In this document: positions 1 through 7,853 of the stretch, piece by piece
How positions within the stretch are numbered: the stretch's first letter is position 1
How the letters are laid out: each line of letters begins with the position of its first letter
NCBI GenBank assembly: GCA_030837785.1
Contig: JAUQYA010000140.1
Coordinates: 1-51,489, forward strand
DNA: 51,489 nucleotides
Direction: 5' to 3'
DNA from: Albidovulum sp.
GTDB taxonomy: Bacteria > Pseudomonadota > Alphaproteobacteria > Rhodobacterales > Rhodobacteraceae
Position numbers and translations under genes: made by a program
The notes under the pieces: generated by a model
Database searches by the model: none
Told to the model about the DNA's origin: nothing
Seen by the model: only the letters and a program-made list of their open reading frames with translations

Positions 1-1
1 G

Positions 2-283
2 ACCCTGCTGGCAGACCGGGGCTATGACAGCGACGCACTGCGCAACAGTCTCGCCGCGCGCGGGGCCATCGCCAACATCCGCCCCATGCCGACCCGCAAA
101 CGCGTCCCGGCCTTCGATCCGATCTTGTATCGCGCCCGCAACCAGATCGAGCGGTTCTTCAGCAAACTCAATCACTTCCGAGCCGTCGCCACCCGCTATG
201 ACAAACGTGACGACAACTTCCTCGCATCCGTCCAACTCGCCTCAATCCGCATCTGGTTGCGCGCATATGAGTCGGTGACCTAG
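2..283 (+). mobile_element. IS5-family transposase, 3' end only (cut by window edge)
   Basis: This is the last ~93 codons of a DDE transposase of the IS5/IS427 type, read from the left edge. The frame opens with LADRGYDSDALR (the second catalytic Asp region) and continues to RARNQIERFFSKLNHFR, the conserved C-terminal block with the catalytic Glu, then RYDKRDDNFLASVQLA. The start lies outside the window, so intactness upstream is unknown. The TAG stop at 281-283 lies in CTAG (280-283). The stop codon of the oppositely oriented flavoprotein gene uses the same bases, so the element ends exactly at that gene's 3' end. Family assignment rests on motif recognition only. Confidence 0.85.
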
Positions 284-1620
284 AGCGCCGGGCCAAGGTC
301 GATCTTCGAGCCGTCGCTGAACCGCGACAGGCGGAAGCGCGCGAGATCGTGGCCCGGCGCGCGGCGCTCCACCAGATCGGCGACCACGCGCCCCACCCCC
401 GGCCCGATGCCGAAGCCGTGACCGGACATGCCGGTGGCGATGGTCAGGCCCGGCAGCGCCGCAACATGGTCGATCACCGGCACCACATCGGGCATCGTGT
501 CGATCATCCCCGCCCAGGCGGTGCGGATCGCCGGCCGGCCGAGGCCGGGGAAGGCCGCGCCGAAGCGCGCCCTGAGCCGCTCGACCTCGGCCCGGTTCGG
601 CGCCGGGTCGAGCACGCGCATCCGCTCGAACGGGCTTTCGCCATCGGGCGACCAGCGCCGCCTCGTGCCCCAGGCGTCGGGATAGTGGCGGGGCGCCGCG
701 GGCAGGAAGCGGGTGCCGGAAATGTCGTTGCGGATCTGCGCCCGGAACGGCCGGAGGTGGCGGAAGGCGTCCGGCCCGATGAAGAACTCGTGGAAATGGC
801 CGGGCGCCAGCGTATAGCCGCCATCGGCCCGCCTGCGGAGTGCGAAGTGACGGTCGGCCGCGCCGCCCGGCCAGACTTCGGGCAGCGGGTCGGTCGCGGC
901 CACCGTGGCGCGGACCGAAAGCTGCGGCAGCCTCACGCCGTGCGCGCGGGCCAGAAGCGAGGACCAGGCGCCGCCGGCCAGCACCACCCGGTCGGCGCGG
1001 ATGCGCCCGGCTTCGGTCACCACCCCGGCCACCCGCCCGCCGGCGATGTCGAGCGCGCGCACCGCGCAATCCTCGCGGATCGCCACTCCCCTGGCGGCGA
1101 GCGCCTCGGCGATGCGCGGCACCGCGATCCAGGGTTCGGCGCGCGCGTCCGAGGCGGTGAGAAGCCCGCTGACCCAGCCGGCGGCATTGGGCAGCATCAC
1201 CGCGACCTCGGCCGCGGTCAGGAGCCGCGTGTCGAGCCCGTGGGCGCGGGCATGGACCATCCAGCCCTCGTGGCGGTCGGTGTCGGCGGGCTTTTCCGCG
1301 AGGTAGAGCACGCCGGTCTGGCGGAAGCCGAGGTCGGCGCCGACCTCTTCCGAAAGTCCCTTCCAGATCGACAGCGCCTCGATCATCAGCGGCAGTTCGG
1401 CCGGATCGCGGCCCTGCTGGCGGACCCAGCCCCAGTTGCGGCTCGACTGTTCGCCGGCGATGCGGCCCTTTTCGCACAGGGCGACGCTGAGCCCCCGCCG
1501 GGTCAGGAACCAGGCCGCCATGACCCCGATGACGCCGCCGCCGATGACAACGACATCGGCGGCCGCGGGAAGCGGGGCGGTGAAGCGGGCGGGGGTGTCG
1601 GCACGGATCGGGAAGGTCAT
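280..1620 (-). CDS. FAD-dependent oxidoreductase (DadA/glycine oxidase-like, DAO family)
   Basis: Predicted 446-residue flavoprotein that would oxidise an amine or amino acid (D-amino acid, N-methyl amino acid or opine-like substrate). A dinucleotide-binding motif GGGVIG lies at residues 27-32 after a short N-terminal lead. An EQSSRNWGWVRQQGRD block follows, typical of DadA-like enzymes, and the C-terminal GMSGHGFGIGPGVG segment closes the FAD site. The ATG overlaps the stop of the upstream deacylase gene by four bases (ATGA), so the two are translationally coupled. The exact substrate cannot be read from the sequence. Its stop codon lies in the CTAG where the IS-type transposase ends, yet the C-terminus (RFSDGS...GPAL) looks natural for the family, so the gene seems intact. 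Confidence 0.85.
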   Translation of the reverse strand: MTFPIRADTPARFTAPLPAAADVVVIGGGVIGVMAAWFLTRRGLSVALCEKGRIAGEQSSRNWGWVRQQGRDPAELPLMIEALSIWKGLSEEVGADLGFRQTGVLYLAEKPADTDRHEGWMVHARAHGLDTRLLTAAEVAVMLPNAAGWVSGLLTASDARAEPWIAVPRIAEALAARGVAIREDCAVRALDIAGGRVAGVVTEAGRIRADRVVLAGGAWSSLLARAHGVRLPQLSVRATVAATDPLPEVWPGGAADRHFALRRRADGGYTLAPGHFHEFFIGPDAFRHLRPFRAQIRNDISGTRFLPAAPRHYPDAWGTRRRWSPDGESPFERMRVLDPAPNRAEVERLRARFGAAFPGLGRPAIRTAWAGMIDTMPDVVPVIDHVAALPGLTIATGMSGHGFGIGPGVGRVVADLVERRAPGHDLARFRLSRFSDGSKIDLGPAL

Positions 1621-2780
1621 GCGGCAAGCTCCGCGACAAGGGTTTCCATGAAGCGCCAGCCCGCCTCGAACTCGGCCGTCTCGAGGTATTCGTCGGCCTG
1701 GTGCGCCTGGGCGATGTCGCCCGGCCCGCAGATCACCACCGAATACCCAGCCCGCTGGAAGAACCCGGCCTCGGTGCCGTAGCTCACGACATGGGTGCCG
1801 TTGTCGCCGGTGATCGCCCGGGCCAACGCCTCGGCCGCGCCGTCCGCCTCCGGCACCAGCGGTGGCACATCGAAGCTGCGGGTCAGCGTGATCGCGGCCT
1901 CGGGCCGGACCGCCTTCATCCCCGCCTCGACCTCGGCCACCTTCGCCTGCCAGGCCCGGGCCCAGTCTTCCGGGTTCTCGCCCGGAACGATGCGGAAATC
2001 GAGCCCGAAGGTGCAGTGTTCGGCGGTGATGTTGTGCGCGGTCCCGCCCGTGATCCGGCCCACATGCACCGTCGTCCACGGCGGGTCGAAGACCCCGGCC
2101 AGCGCTGTCGGCGCCTTCGCCCGGTTGGCGTCGTTCTGCGCATTCGCCCAGTCGATCAGCCGCGCGGCCTCCATGACCGCGTTGACGCCCCGGTGCATCA
2201 TCGAGGAATGGACCGGGAAACCCCTGATCACGGTGTCGAAGCCGAGCCCGCCCTTGTGACCCGTCACCGCCCGCATCCGCGAGGGCTCGCCCACGATCAC
2301 CACCGCGACGCGCGGGGCTTTCGCGGCCATCTCGGCCACCATCGGCAGGCAGCCCATGCAGCCGACCTCCTCGTCGATCGAGAGCGCGATCTGCAGCGGC
2401 CGCCGCACCCCCGCCTTCAGCGCCAGCGGCACCGCCGCAAGCGCGAGCGCCACGAAACCCTTCATGTCGCAGGTGCCGCGCCCGTAGAGCCGCCCGTCCC
2501 GCTCGGTCACGCGCCAGGGATCGGTGGTCCAGCGCTGCCCCTCGACCGGCACCACGTCCGAGTGGCCCGACAGGACCACCCCACCCTCCACCCCCGGCCC
2601 CGCCGAGCACCACAGGTTGGCCTTCGTGCGTTCGGGGTTCCAGACCCTGTGCGTGGTCACGCCGTGGCCCGCGAGATAGCTCTCGACCCAGTCGACAAGC
2701 GGCAGGTTGGTGTCGCGGCTCACCGTCGGAAAGGCCACGAGGGCGTCGAGAATCCTGCGTGCTTCGGCGATGTCCGTCAT
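1617..2780 (-). CDS. argE: ArgE-type deacylase (acetylornithine deacetylase/M20 peptidase)
   Basis: 387-residue M20-family metallohydrolase that removes an N-acyl group from an amino acid, nominally N-acetylornithine. Metal-site motifs are all visible: SGHSDVVPV (His73, Asp75), GRGTCDMKGF (Asp105), SIDEEVGC (Glu137 and catalytic Glu138), then GEPS and a late AHQADEY histidine. Length and motif order match ArgE. It starts at ATG 2780, is first in a two-gene leftward operon with the FAD oxidoreductase, and lies divergent to a peptide-type ABC importer across a ~225 bp gap. This setting suggests a catabolic deacylase acting on an imported N-acyl compound rather than the arginine-biosynthetic enzyme. 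That is an inference. Confidence 0.85.
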   Translation of the reverse strand: MTDIAEARRILDALVAFPTVSRDTNLPLVDWVESYLAGHGVTTHRVWNPERTKANLWCSAGPGVEGGVVLSGHSDVVPVEGQRWTTDPWRVTERDGRLYGRGTCDMKGFVALALAAVPLALKAGVRRPLQIALSIDEEVGCMGCLPMVAEMAAKAPRVAVVIVGEPSRMRAVTGHKGGLGFDTVIRGFPVHSSMMHRGVNAVMEAARLIDWANAQNDANRAKAPTALAGVFDPPWTTVHVGRITGGTAHNITAEHCTFGLDFRIVPGENPEDWARAWQAKVAEVEAGMKAVRPEAAITLTRSFDVPPLVPEADGAAEALARAITGDNGTHVVSYGTEAGFFQRAGYSVVICGPGDIAQAHQADEYLETAEFEAGWRFMETLVAELAA

Positions 2781-2971
2781 CTGGCGCCCCTATTGTCGGC
2801 GCGACCCTGACCGGGCGGCAGGGAATGGTCAAGGCCCGCCATCCTGCCCGGTCACGCGGGCATTGTGGCTGAAGGACCCGGCGCAGGGGCGGCAGATTTG
2901 GGTGTTGCCGGATGGATGAAAAACGCTGACACTCGGGAAAATCGACCGGCGCGAACCGGGCCGGAAAGACA

Positions 2972-3000
2972 ACGATAAATATAAGTCCGACTTGGGGGAA
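2972..3000 (+). promoter_or_regulatory. Putative promoter end and ribosome binding site of the ABC importer operon
   Basis: An AT-rich GATAAATATAAG stretch (2974-2985) stands out in otherwise GC-rich DNA and could hold the -10 region. It is followed by GGGGGAA (2994-3000), six bases before the ATG at 3007. This ribosome site favours ATG 3007 over the in-frame TTG at 2992. No clear -35 box is visible. The divergent argE promoter must also lie in 2781-3006. Confidence 0.35.
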
Positions 3001-3006
3001 CTGCCG

Positions 3007-4008
3007 ATGCCCGATGGGGCGACGCCCGTCCTTGACGTCAGGGGCCTGAAGACGGTCTTCCGGACGCGCGGGGGCGAGGTGCACGCCGTCAACTCCGTCA
3101 GCTTCGAGCTGAAGCCCGGCGAGCTTCTGGGCGTGGTGGGCGAAAGCGGCTCGGGCAAGTCGGTGACGATGATGTCGCTGATCGGGCTTCTGCCCTCGCC
3201 GCCCGCCGACGTGCGCGCAGGGCAGGTGCTGTTCGGCGGCGAGGATCTCCTGAAATGCTCGCCCGAGCATCTCCGGGCGGTGCGCGGCGCCGACATCGGC
3301 TTCATCTTCCAGGACCCGATGACCTCGCTCAACCCCGTGTTCACCGTGGGCTTCCAGATCATGGAGCCACTCCGCCGGCACCTCGGCCTCGACAAGGCCG
3401 CGGCGCGCGCACGCGCGCGCGAGCTGCTGGAGCTTGTGGGCATCCCCGATGCGCGCCGCAGGCTCGACGACTACCCGCACCAGTTCTCGGGCGGGATGCG
3501 CCAGCGGGTGATGATCGCCATCGCGCTTGCCTGCGACCCGAAGGTGCTGATCGCCGACGAGCCGACGACCGCGCTCGACGTCACCATCCAGGCGCAGATA
3601 CTCGAACTTGTGCGCGACCTCCGCCACACGCTCGGCATGTCGATCGTCTGGATCACCCACGACCTTGGCGTCATCGCCGGGATCGCCGACCGGGTGATCG
3701 TGATGTATGGCGGCCAGATCGTCGAACAGGCCCCGGCGCGGGAGCTGTTTCACCATCCCCGCCACCCCTACACGCGCGCGCTTCTCAAGACGGTTCCCTC
3801 GGTCCGCGGCGCCCGCGAGGCGAAGCTGAACGTGATCGAGGGCCAGCCGCCGATCCTGATGGCCGCGCCTTCGGCCTGTTCCTTCCGCGCCCGCTGCCGC
3901 CATGCCTTCGACCGCTGCGCCCGCGAGAACCCCGGCCGCCGCCTGGTGGGCGCGGGCCATGACGTCGCCTGCTTCTGGGACCCGGGCCCGGCGACCGGCG
4001 ATGCTTGA
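3007..4008 (+). CDS. Peptide/opine-type ABC transporter ATP-binding protein (OppD/DppD-like)
   Basis: 333-residue ATPase that powers import through the permease pair encoded downstream. Walker A GESGSGKS is at residues 45-52, the signature is FSGGMRQRV, Walker B reads VLIADEPTTALD, and the switch His is in WITHDLGV. The C-terminus carries the oligopeptide-type extension (HPYTRALLKTVPS and Cys residues around FRARCRHAFDRC) found in OppD/OppF. ATG 3007 was chosen for its ribosome site. The stop overlaps the start of the second ATPase gene by eight bases. It is the first gene of a five-gene rightward operon in which the ATPases come first. Confidence 0.92.
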   Translation: MPDGATPVLDVRGLKTVFRTRGGEVHAVNSVSFELKPGELLGVVGESGSGKSVTMMSLIGLLPSPPADVRAGQVLFGGEDLLKCSPEHLRAVRGADIGFIFQDPMTSLNPVFTVGFQIMEPLRRHLGLDKAAARARARELLELVGIPDARRRLDDYPHQFSGGMRQRVMIAIALACDPKVLIADEPTTALDVTIQAQILELVRDLRHTLGMSIVWITHDLGVIAGIADRVIVMYGGQIVEQAPARELFHHPRHPYTRALLKTVPSVRGAREAKLNVIEGQPPILMAAPSACSFRARCRHAFDRCARENPGRRLVGAGHDVACFWDPGPATGDA

Positions 4009-5065
4009 CGCCCCCGGAGCCCGCCGCAAGCTGATCGAGGTCCGGGGCCTCAGCATGTATTTCCCGATCACGGCGGGGCTGCTCAGGCGCCATGTCGGCG
4101 ACGTGAAGGCGGTCGACAACGTGAGCTTCGACATTCTCGAGGGCGAGACGCTGGGCCTGGTCGGAGAATCGGGCTGCGGCAAGTCGACCTGCGGGCGGGT
4201 GATCCTCAGGCTCTACGATCCGACCGCCGGCTCGATCCGCGTCGACGGGCGCGAGATCGCCGGGGCGTCCCAGTCCGACCTGCGCGCGCTTCGCCCGACG
4301 ATGCAGATGGTCTTCCAGGACCCCCAGGCGAGCCTCAATCCCCGCATGACGCTGGCCGCGATCATCGGCGAGCCGCTGGCGGAGCACACCCGGCTCGGGA
4401 AGGCCGAAAAGCTCGACCGGATCTACGAACTCATGGATGCGGTGGGGCTCAACCGCGGTTTCGCCAACCGCTATCCGCACGAGTTTTCCGGCGGCCAGCG
4501 CCAGCGCATCGGCATCGCCCGCGCGCTCGCGCTCAACCCCAGGTTCATCGTCTGCGACGAACCGATCGCCGCGCTCGACGTCTCGATCCAGGCGCAGGTG
4601 GTGAACCTCCTCGAAGAGCTTCAGGACCGGCTGGGCCTGACCTATCTCTTCATCAGCCACGACCTCAGCATGGTGCGTCACATCGCCGACCGCGTGGCGG
4701 TGATGTATCTCGGCCAGATCGCCGAGCTTGGCCCCCGCGACGCGCTCTACGGCCGGCCGCTGCATCCCTATACCCAGGCGCTTCTCTCCGCCGTGCCCGA
4801 GCCCGACCCCGACGTCGAGACGGCACGCCGCCGGATCATCCTGAAGGGCGACGTGCCCTCGCCGGCGAACCCGCCCGAGGGCTGCAACTTCTGCACCCGC
4901 TGCCCGAAGGTGATGGAGATCTGCCGGAAGGTGCAACCCGCCTTCCGCGAGGTCGAGTCCGGCCGGTTCGCGGCCTGCCACCTTCATGCCGACACGAAAG
5001 TGACCGCCGGGGAAACGGCGGCGGCCCGAGGCCACCAAGAGCATCCAACAAGGAGTGTGACATGA
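4001..5065 (+). CDS. Peptide/opine-type ABC transporter ATP-binding protein (OppF/DppF-like)
   Basis: 354-residue second ATPase of the importer. Walker A is GESGCGKS, the signature is FSGGQRQRI, Walker B reads FIVCDEPIAALD (families often have DEPVSALD) and the switch His is in LFISHDL. The oligopeptide-type C-terminal extension contains CNFCTRCP. The ATG at 4001 lies inside the upstream gene's last codons (ATGCTTGA), which implies coupled translation. A longer frame upstream to 3902 only reads the other gene out of frame. The stop overlaps the ATG of the binding-protein gene (ATGA at 5062-5065). Confidence 0.92.
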   Translation: MLDAPGARRKLIEVRGLSMYFPITAGLLRRHVGDVKAVDNVSFDILEGETLGLVGESGCGKSTCGRVILRLYDPTAGSIRVDGREIAGASQSDLRALRPTMQMVFQDPQASLNPRMTLAAIIGEPLAEHTRLGKAEKLDRIYELMDAVGLNRGFANRYPHEFSGGQRQRIGIARALALNPRFIVCDEPIAALDVSIQAQVVNLLEELQDRLGLTYLFISHDLSMVRHIADRVAVMYLGQIAELGPRDALYGRPLHPYTQALLSAVPEPDPDVETARRRIILKGDVPSPANPPEGCNFCTRCPKVMEICRKVQPAFREVESGRFAACHLHADTKVTAGETAAARGHQEHPTRSVT

Positions 5066-6765
5066 GACTCAAGACAGCCCTGATGGGCGCTGCCGCCGCC
5101 CTCGCGATCGCCCCCGCGGCCTTCGCCGAACGCGGCGCGGACGGCCATGTGAACGTCATCTACTGGCAGGCCCCGTCGATCCTGAACCCCTATCTGTCGT
5201 CGGGCACCAAGGACGTGGAATCCGCCTCGATGATCCTCGAGCCGCTCGCGGGGTTCGACGAGAAGGGCGAACTGTTCCCGCGCCTGGTCGAGGACATCCC
5301 GACGCTGGCGAACGGCGGCGTGTCCGAGGACCTGACCACGATCACCTGGAAGCTGAAGCCGGGCCTTCTGTGGTCCGACGGGTCGGCGGTGACCTCGGCC
5401 GACGTGATCTTTTCCTATGAATACTGCACCCATCCCGAAGGCGGCTGCGCCCAGGCCGCGCGCTACGAGGGCATCGACAAGGTCGAGGCGCTCGACGACC
5501 TGACGGTGAAGGTCACCTTCAAGGCGCCGAAGCCCAACCCCTACAACGCCTTCGTCGGCTCCACCTCGCCGATCCTTCAGAAGGCGCAGTTCGCCAACTG
5601 CCTCGGCGCGGCGGCGCCCCAGTGCACCGAGGCCAACTTCGGCCCGATCGGCACCGGCCCCTTCCGGGTCACCGAGTTCAAGCCGAATGACGTGATCCAG
5701 ATGGAGGCGAACCCCAACTACCGCGATCCGGCCAAGCCAGCCTTCGCCACCGTCACCTTCAAGGGCGGCGGCGACGCGGCGGCGGCGGGCCGCGCGGTGC
5801 TGGAGACCGGCGAATTCGACTATGCCTGGAACCTCCAGCTTGCGCCCGACGTGATCGCCGGCATGGAAGCAGCCGGCAAGGGCAAGGTCATCAACGCGTT
5901 CGGCACGCTCGTCGAGCGGATCGAGATGAACATGACCGACCCCTCGCCCGACCTCGCCGAGGGCGAACGCTCGACGGTCAAGCACGCGCATCCGATCCTG
6001 TCGGACATCAAGGTGCGCGAGGCGCTCTCCAAGGCGATCGACCGCAACCTCCTGGTCGAAGTGGGCTATGGCTCGGCCGGCCGGGCGACCTGCAACCTGG
6101 TGCCCGCACCCGAGATGTTCGCCTCCGACAACACCGGCTGCCTGACCCAGGACGTCGAGGGCGCCAAGAAGCTTCTCGACGAGGCCGGCTGGACCGACAG
6201 CGACGGCGACGGCATCCGCGACAAGGACGGCAAGAAGCTGCACCTGCTCTACCAGTCCTCGGTCAACGCGGTGCGGCAGGACTTCCAGGCGCTGATCAAG
6301 CAGTGGTGGAGCGAGATCGGCGTCGAGACCGAACTGAAGAGCGTCGACGCCTCGGTGTTCTTCGGTGGCGATCCGGGTTCGCCCGACACGTTCCAGAAGT
6401 TCTATGCCGACGTCGAGATGTATGCCAACAACTTCGACGGCACCGACCCCGAGCCCTATCTGTCGCAGTATCTGTGCGACAAGATCCCGGGTCCCGAGAA
6501 CGGCTGGCAGGGCGAGAACGTCAACCGCTTCTGCGATCCGGCCTACGACACGCTGGTCGCCGAGCTTGCCAAGACCGGCGAGATCGAGAAGCGCGCCGAG
6601 ATCGCCAAGAAGCTCAACGACATGCTGACCAAGGACAGCTTCGTCGTCGTGCCGCTGGTCGACCGCGGCCGCAACTCGGCGCATTCCAACACGCTGGGCG
6701 GCGTCGTCCTGAACACCTGGGACAGCGAGCTGTGGAACACGTCGGACTGGTTCCGCGTGAAGTGA
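5062..6765 (+). CDS. ABC transporter periplasmic substrate-binding protein, SBP family 5 (OppA/DppA-like)
   Basis: 567-residue solute-binding protein. An N-terminal signal peptide (MRLK, hydrophobic stretch, cleavage near AAFA at ~residue 22) sends it to the periplasm. The family 5 pattern is clear: an early WQAPSILNPYLSSGT segment, WKLKPGLLWSDGSAVTSADV, and GPIGTGPFRVTEF. A DSDGDGIRDKDG stretch resembles a calcium-binding loop, as is common in this family. The ribosome site AAGGAGTG is strong. The preceding ATPase gene overlaps by four bases. The bound ligand is unknown; family 5 members bind peptides, opines, glutathione or other small polar compounds. Confidence 0.9.
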   Translation: MRLKTALMGAAAALAIAPAAFAERGADGHVNVIYWQAPSILNPYLSSGTKDVESASMILEPLAGFDEKGELFPRLVEDIPTLANGGVSEDLTTITWKLKPGLLWSDGSAVTSADVIFSYEYCTHPEGGCAQAARYEGIDKVEALDDLTVKVTFKAPKPNPYNAFVGSTSPILQKAQFANCLGAAAPQCTEANFGPIGTGPFRVTEFKPNDVIQMEANPNYRDPAKPAFATVTFKGGGDAAAAGRAVLETGEFDYAWNLQLAPDVIAGMEAAGKGKVINAFGTLVERIEMNMTDPSPDLAEGERSTVKHAHPILSDIKVREALSKAIDRNLLVEVGYGSAGRATCNLVPAPEMFASDNTGCLTQDVEGAKKLLDEAGWTDSDGDGIRDKDGKKLHLLYQSSVNAVRQDFQALIKQWWSEIGVETELKSVDASVFFGGDPGSPDTFQKFYADVEMYANNFDGTDPEPYLSQYLCDKIPGPENGWQGENVNRFCDPAYDTLVAELAKTGEIEKRAEIAKKLNDMLTKDSFVVVPLVDRGRNSAHSNTLGGVVLNTWDSELWNTSDWFRVK

Positions 6766-6786
6766 CCTGACCGCGTGACCGCTCGG

Positions 6787-6810
6787 GGGGCGGGCGCCGG
6801 CGCCCGCCCC
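6787..6810 (+). terminator. Perfect GC palindrome between binding-protein and permease genes
   Basis: A perfect 24-base palindrome with two 12-base arms (GGGGCGGGCGCC and its complement), 21 bases after the binding-protein stop and 36 before the first permease start. There is only a TT after it, so full termination is doubtful. Such stem-loops after a binding-protein gene commonly protect the upstream mRNA or partly end transcription, giving more binding protein than permease. The stem is seen; the role is inferred. Confidence 0.6.
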
Positions 6811-6845
6811 TTCACACCGGCCAACCCGCTGACCCGAGGCGCCCG

Positions 6846-7853
6846 ATGCTGACCTACACGATCCGACGCCTGCTGATCGCGATCCCGACGCTTCTGTTCA
6901 TCAGCCTGGTGATCTTCCTGATCCTGGAGATGGCGCCGGGCGATCCGCTCGCCGACCAGCCGCTGACGGTGCCGCCCGAGGTGCGCGAGAAGATGCGCGC
7001 CGCCCTCGGCCTCGACCAGCCGGGATGGGTGCGCTATCTCCTCTGGCTCCGGCAGTTCTTCTGGACCGAGCCGCTGCATCTTCTCGACAGCCTCTTCGGC
7101 ACCGCGATGGCCGATCCGGGCGGGCGCATCGTCTCGTGGCAGTTCCGCGCCCCGGCGATGGACATCATCTGGCAGCGGCTGCCGCAGACGCTCTGGGTCG
7201 TGGGCCTCGCCTACGTCATCGGGGTGCTGATCGCGCTGCCGATCGGCATCCTCTCCGCCTACCGGCAGTATTCCTGGTTCGACAACCTCGGCACCTTCGT
7301 CTCGATGGTGGGGTTCTCGGTACCCACCTTCTTCACCGGGGTCGTGCTGATCATCGTCTTCGCGGTGAAGCTGCAATGGTTCCCCTCGATCTACGACACC
7401 ACGCTCAAGGTCACCGACTGGCAAAGCTTCACCCGCCAGGCGCAGCAGATGGTCATGCCGGTGGCGGTGCTGGCGCTTTTCAATGCCAGCCAGATCAGCC
7501 GCTTCATGCGCGCCTCGATGCTCGACAACCTCCAGCAGGACTATGTGCGGACCGCCCGCGCCAAGGGCATGACCGAGAAGGTGGTGGTGCTGAAGCACGT
7601 GCTGAGAAACTCGCTGATCCCGGTGGTGACGGTGATCGCGCTCGGCATTCCGACGATCTTCGGCGGCGCGATCATCACCGAGCAGGTGTTCAAGGTGAAC
7701 GGGCTCGGCCAGCTCCTGATCACCGCGATCTATGCCAACGACCTGCCGATGGTGCAGACGCTGGCCTTCATCTTCGCCGCGCTGACGGTGCTCTTCAACC
7801 TGATCGCCGACCTTCTCTACGGCGTCCTCGACCCGAGGATCCGCTATGACTGA
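6846..7853 (+). CDS. ABC transporter permease (OppB/DppB-like)
   Basis: 335-residue inner-membrane permease. The first membrane segment follows MLTYTIRRLLIAIPTLLF, as is standard for OppB/DppB. A long periplasmic loop (about residues 45-110) precedes the transport domain, and the EAA-type coupling segment DYVRTARAKGMTEKVVVLKHVLRNS ends with GGAIITEQVF. A GAGG ribosome site lies seven bases before ATG 6846. The 3' end overlaps the next permease by eight bases, consistent with a heterodimeric channel. Confidence 0.92.
   Translation: MLTYTIRRLLIAIPTLLFISLVIFLILEMAPGDPLADQPLTVPPEVREKMRAALGLDQPGWVRYLLWLRQFFWTEPLHLLDSLFGTAMADPGGRIVSWQFRAPAMDIIWQRLPQTLWVVGLAYVIGVLIALPIGILSAYRQYSWFDNLGTFVSMVGFSVPTFFTGVVLIIVFAVKLQWFPSIYDTTLKVTDWQSFTRQAQQMVMPVAVLALFNASQISRFMRASMLDNLQQDYVRTARAKGMTEKVVVLKHVLRNSLIPVVTVIALGIPTIFGGAIITEQVFKVNGLGQLLITAIYANDLPMVQTLAFIFAALTVLFNLIADLLYGVLDPRIRYD

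Noticed and set aside
1617..2780. Assigning the deacylase gene to arginine biosynthesis
   Set aside because: Family match is good, but the operon partner and divergent importer argue for catabolism. The symbol is kept only as the family name.
280..4182. A ~1300-codon open frame on the minus strand running through argE and the first ATPase gene
   Set aside because: Only its left end (from ATG 1620) encodes a recognisable protein. The rest is antisense to clear genes and is low-complexity Arg/Gly/Ala/Asp, as expected in GC-rich DNA.
6166..6240. EF-hand or dockerin domain in the binding protein (DSDGDGIRDKDG)
   Set aside because: A single loop of this kind is common in family 5 binding proteins and does not indicate a separate domain.
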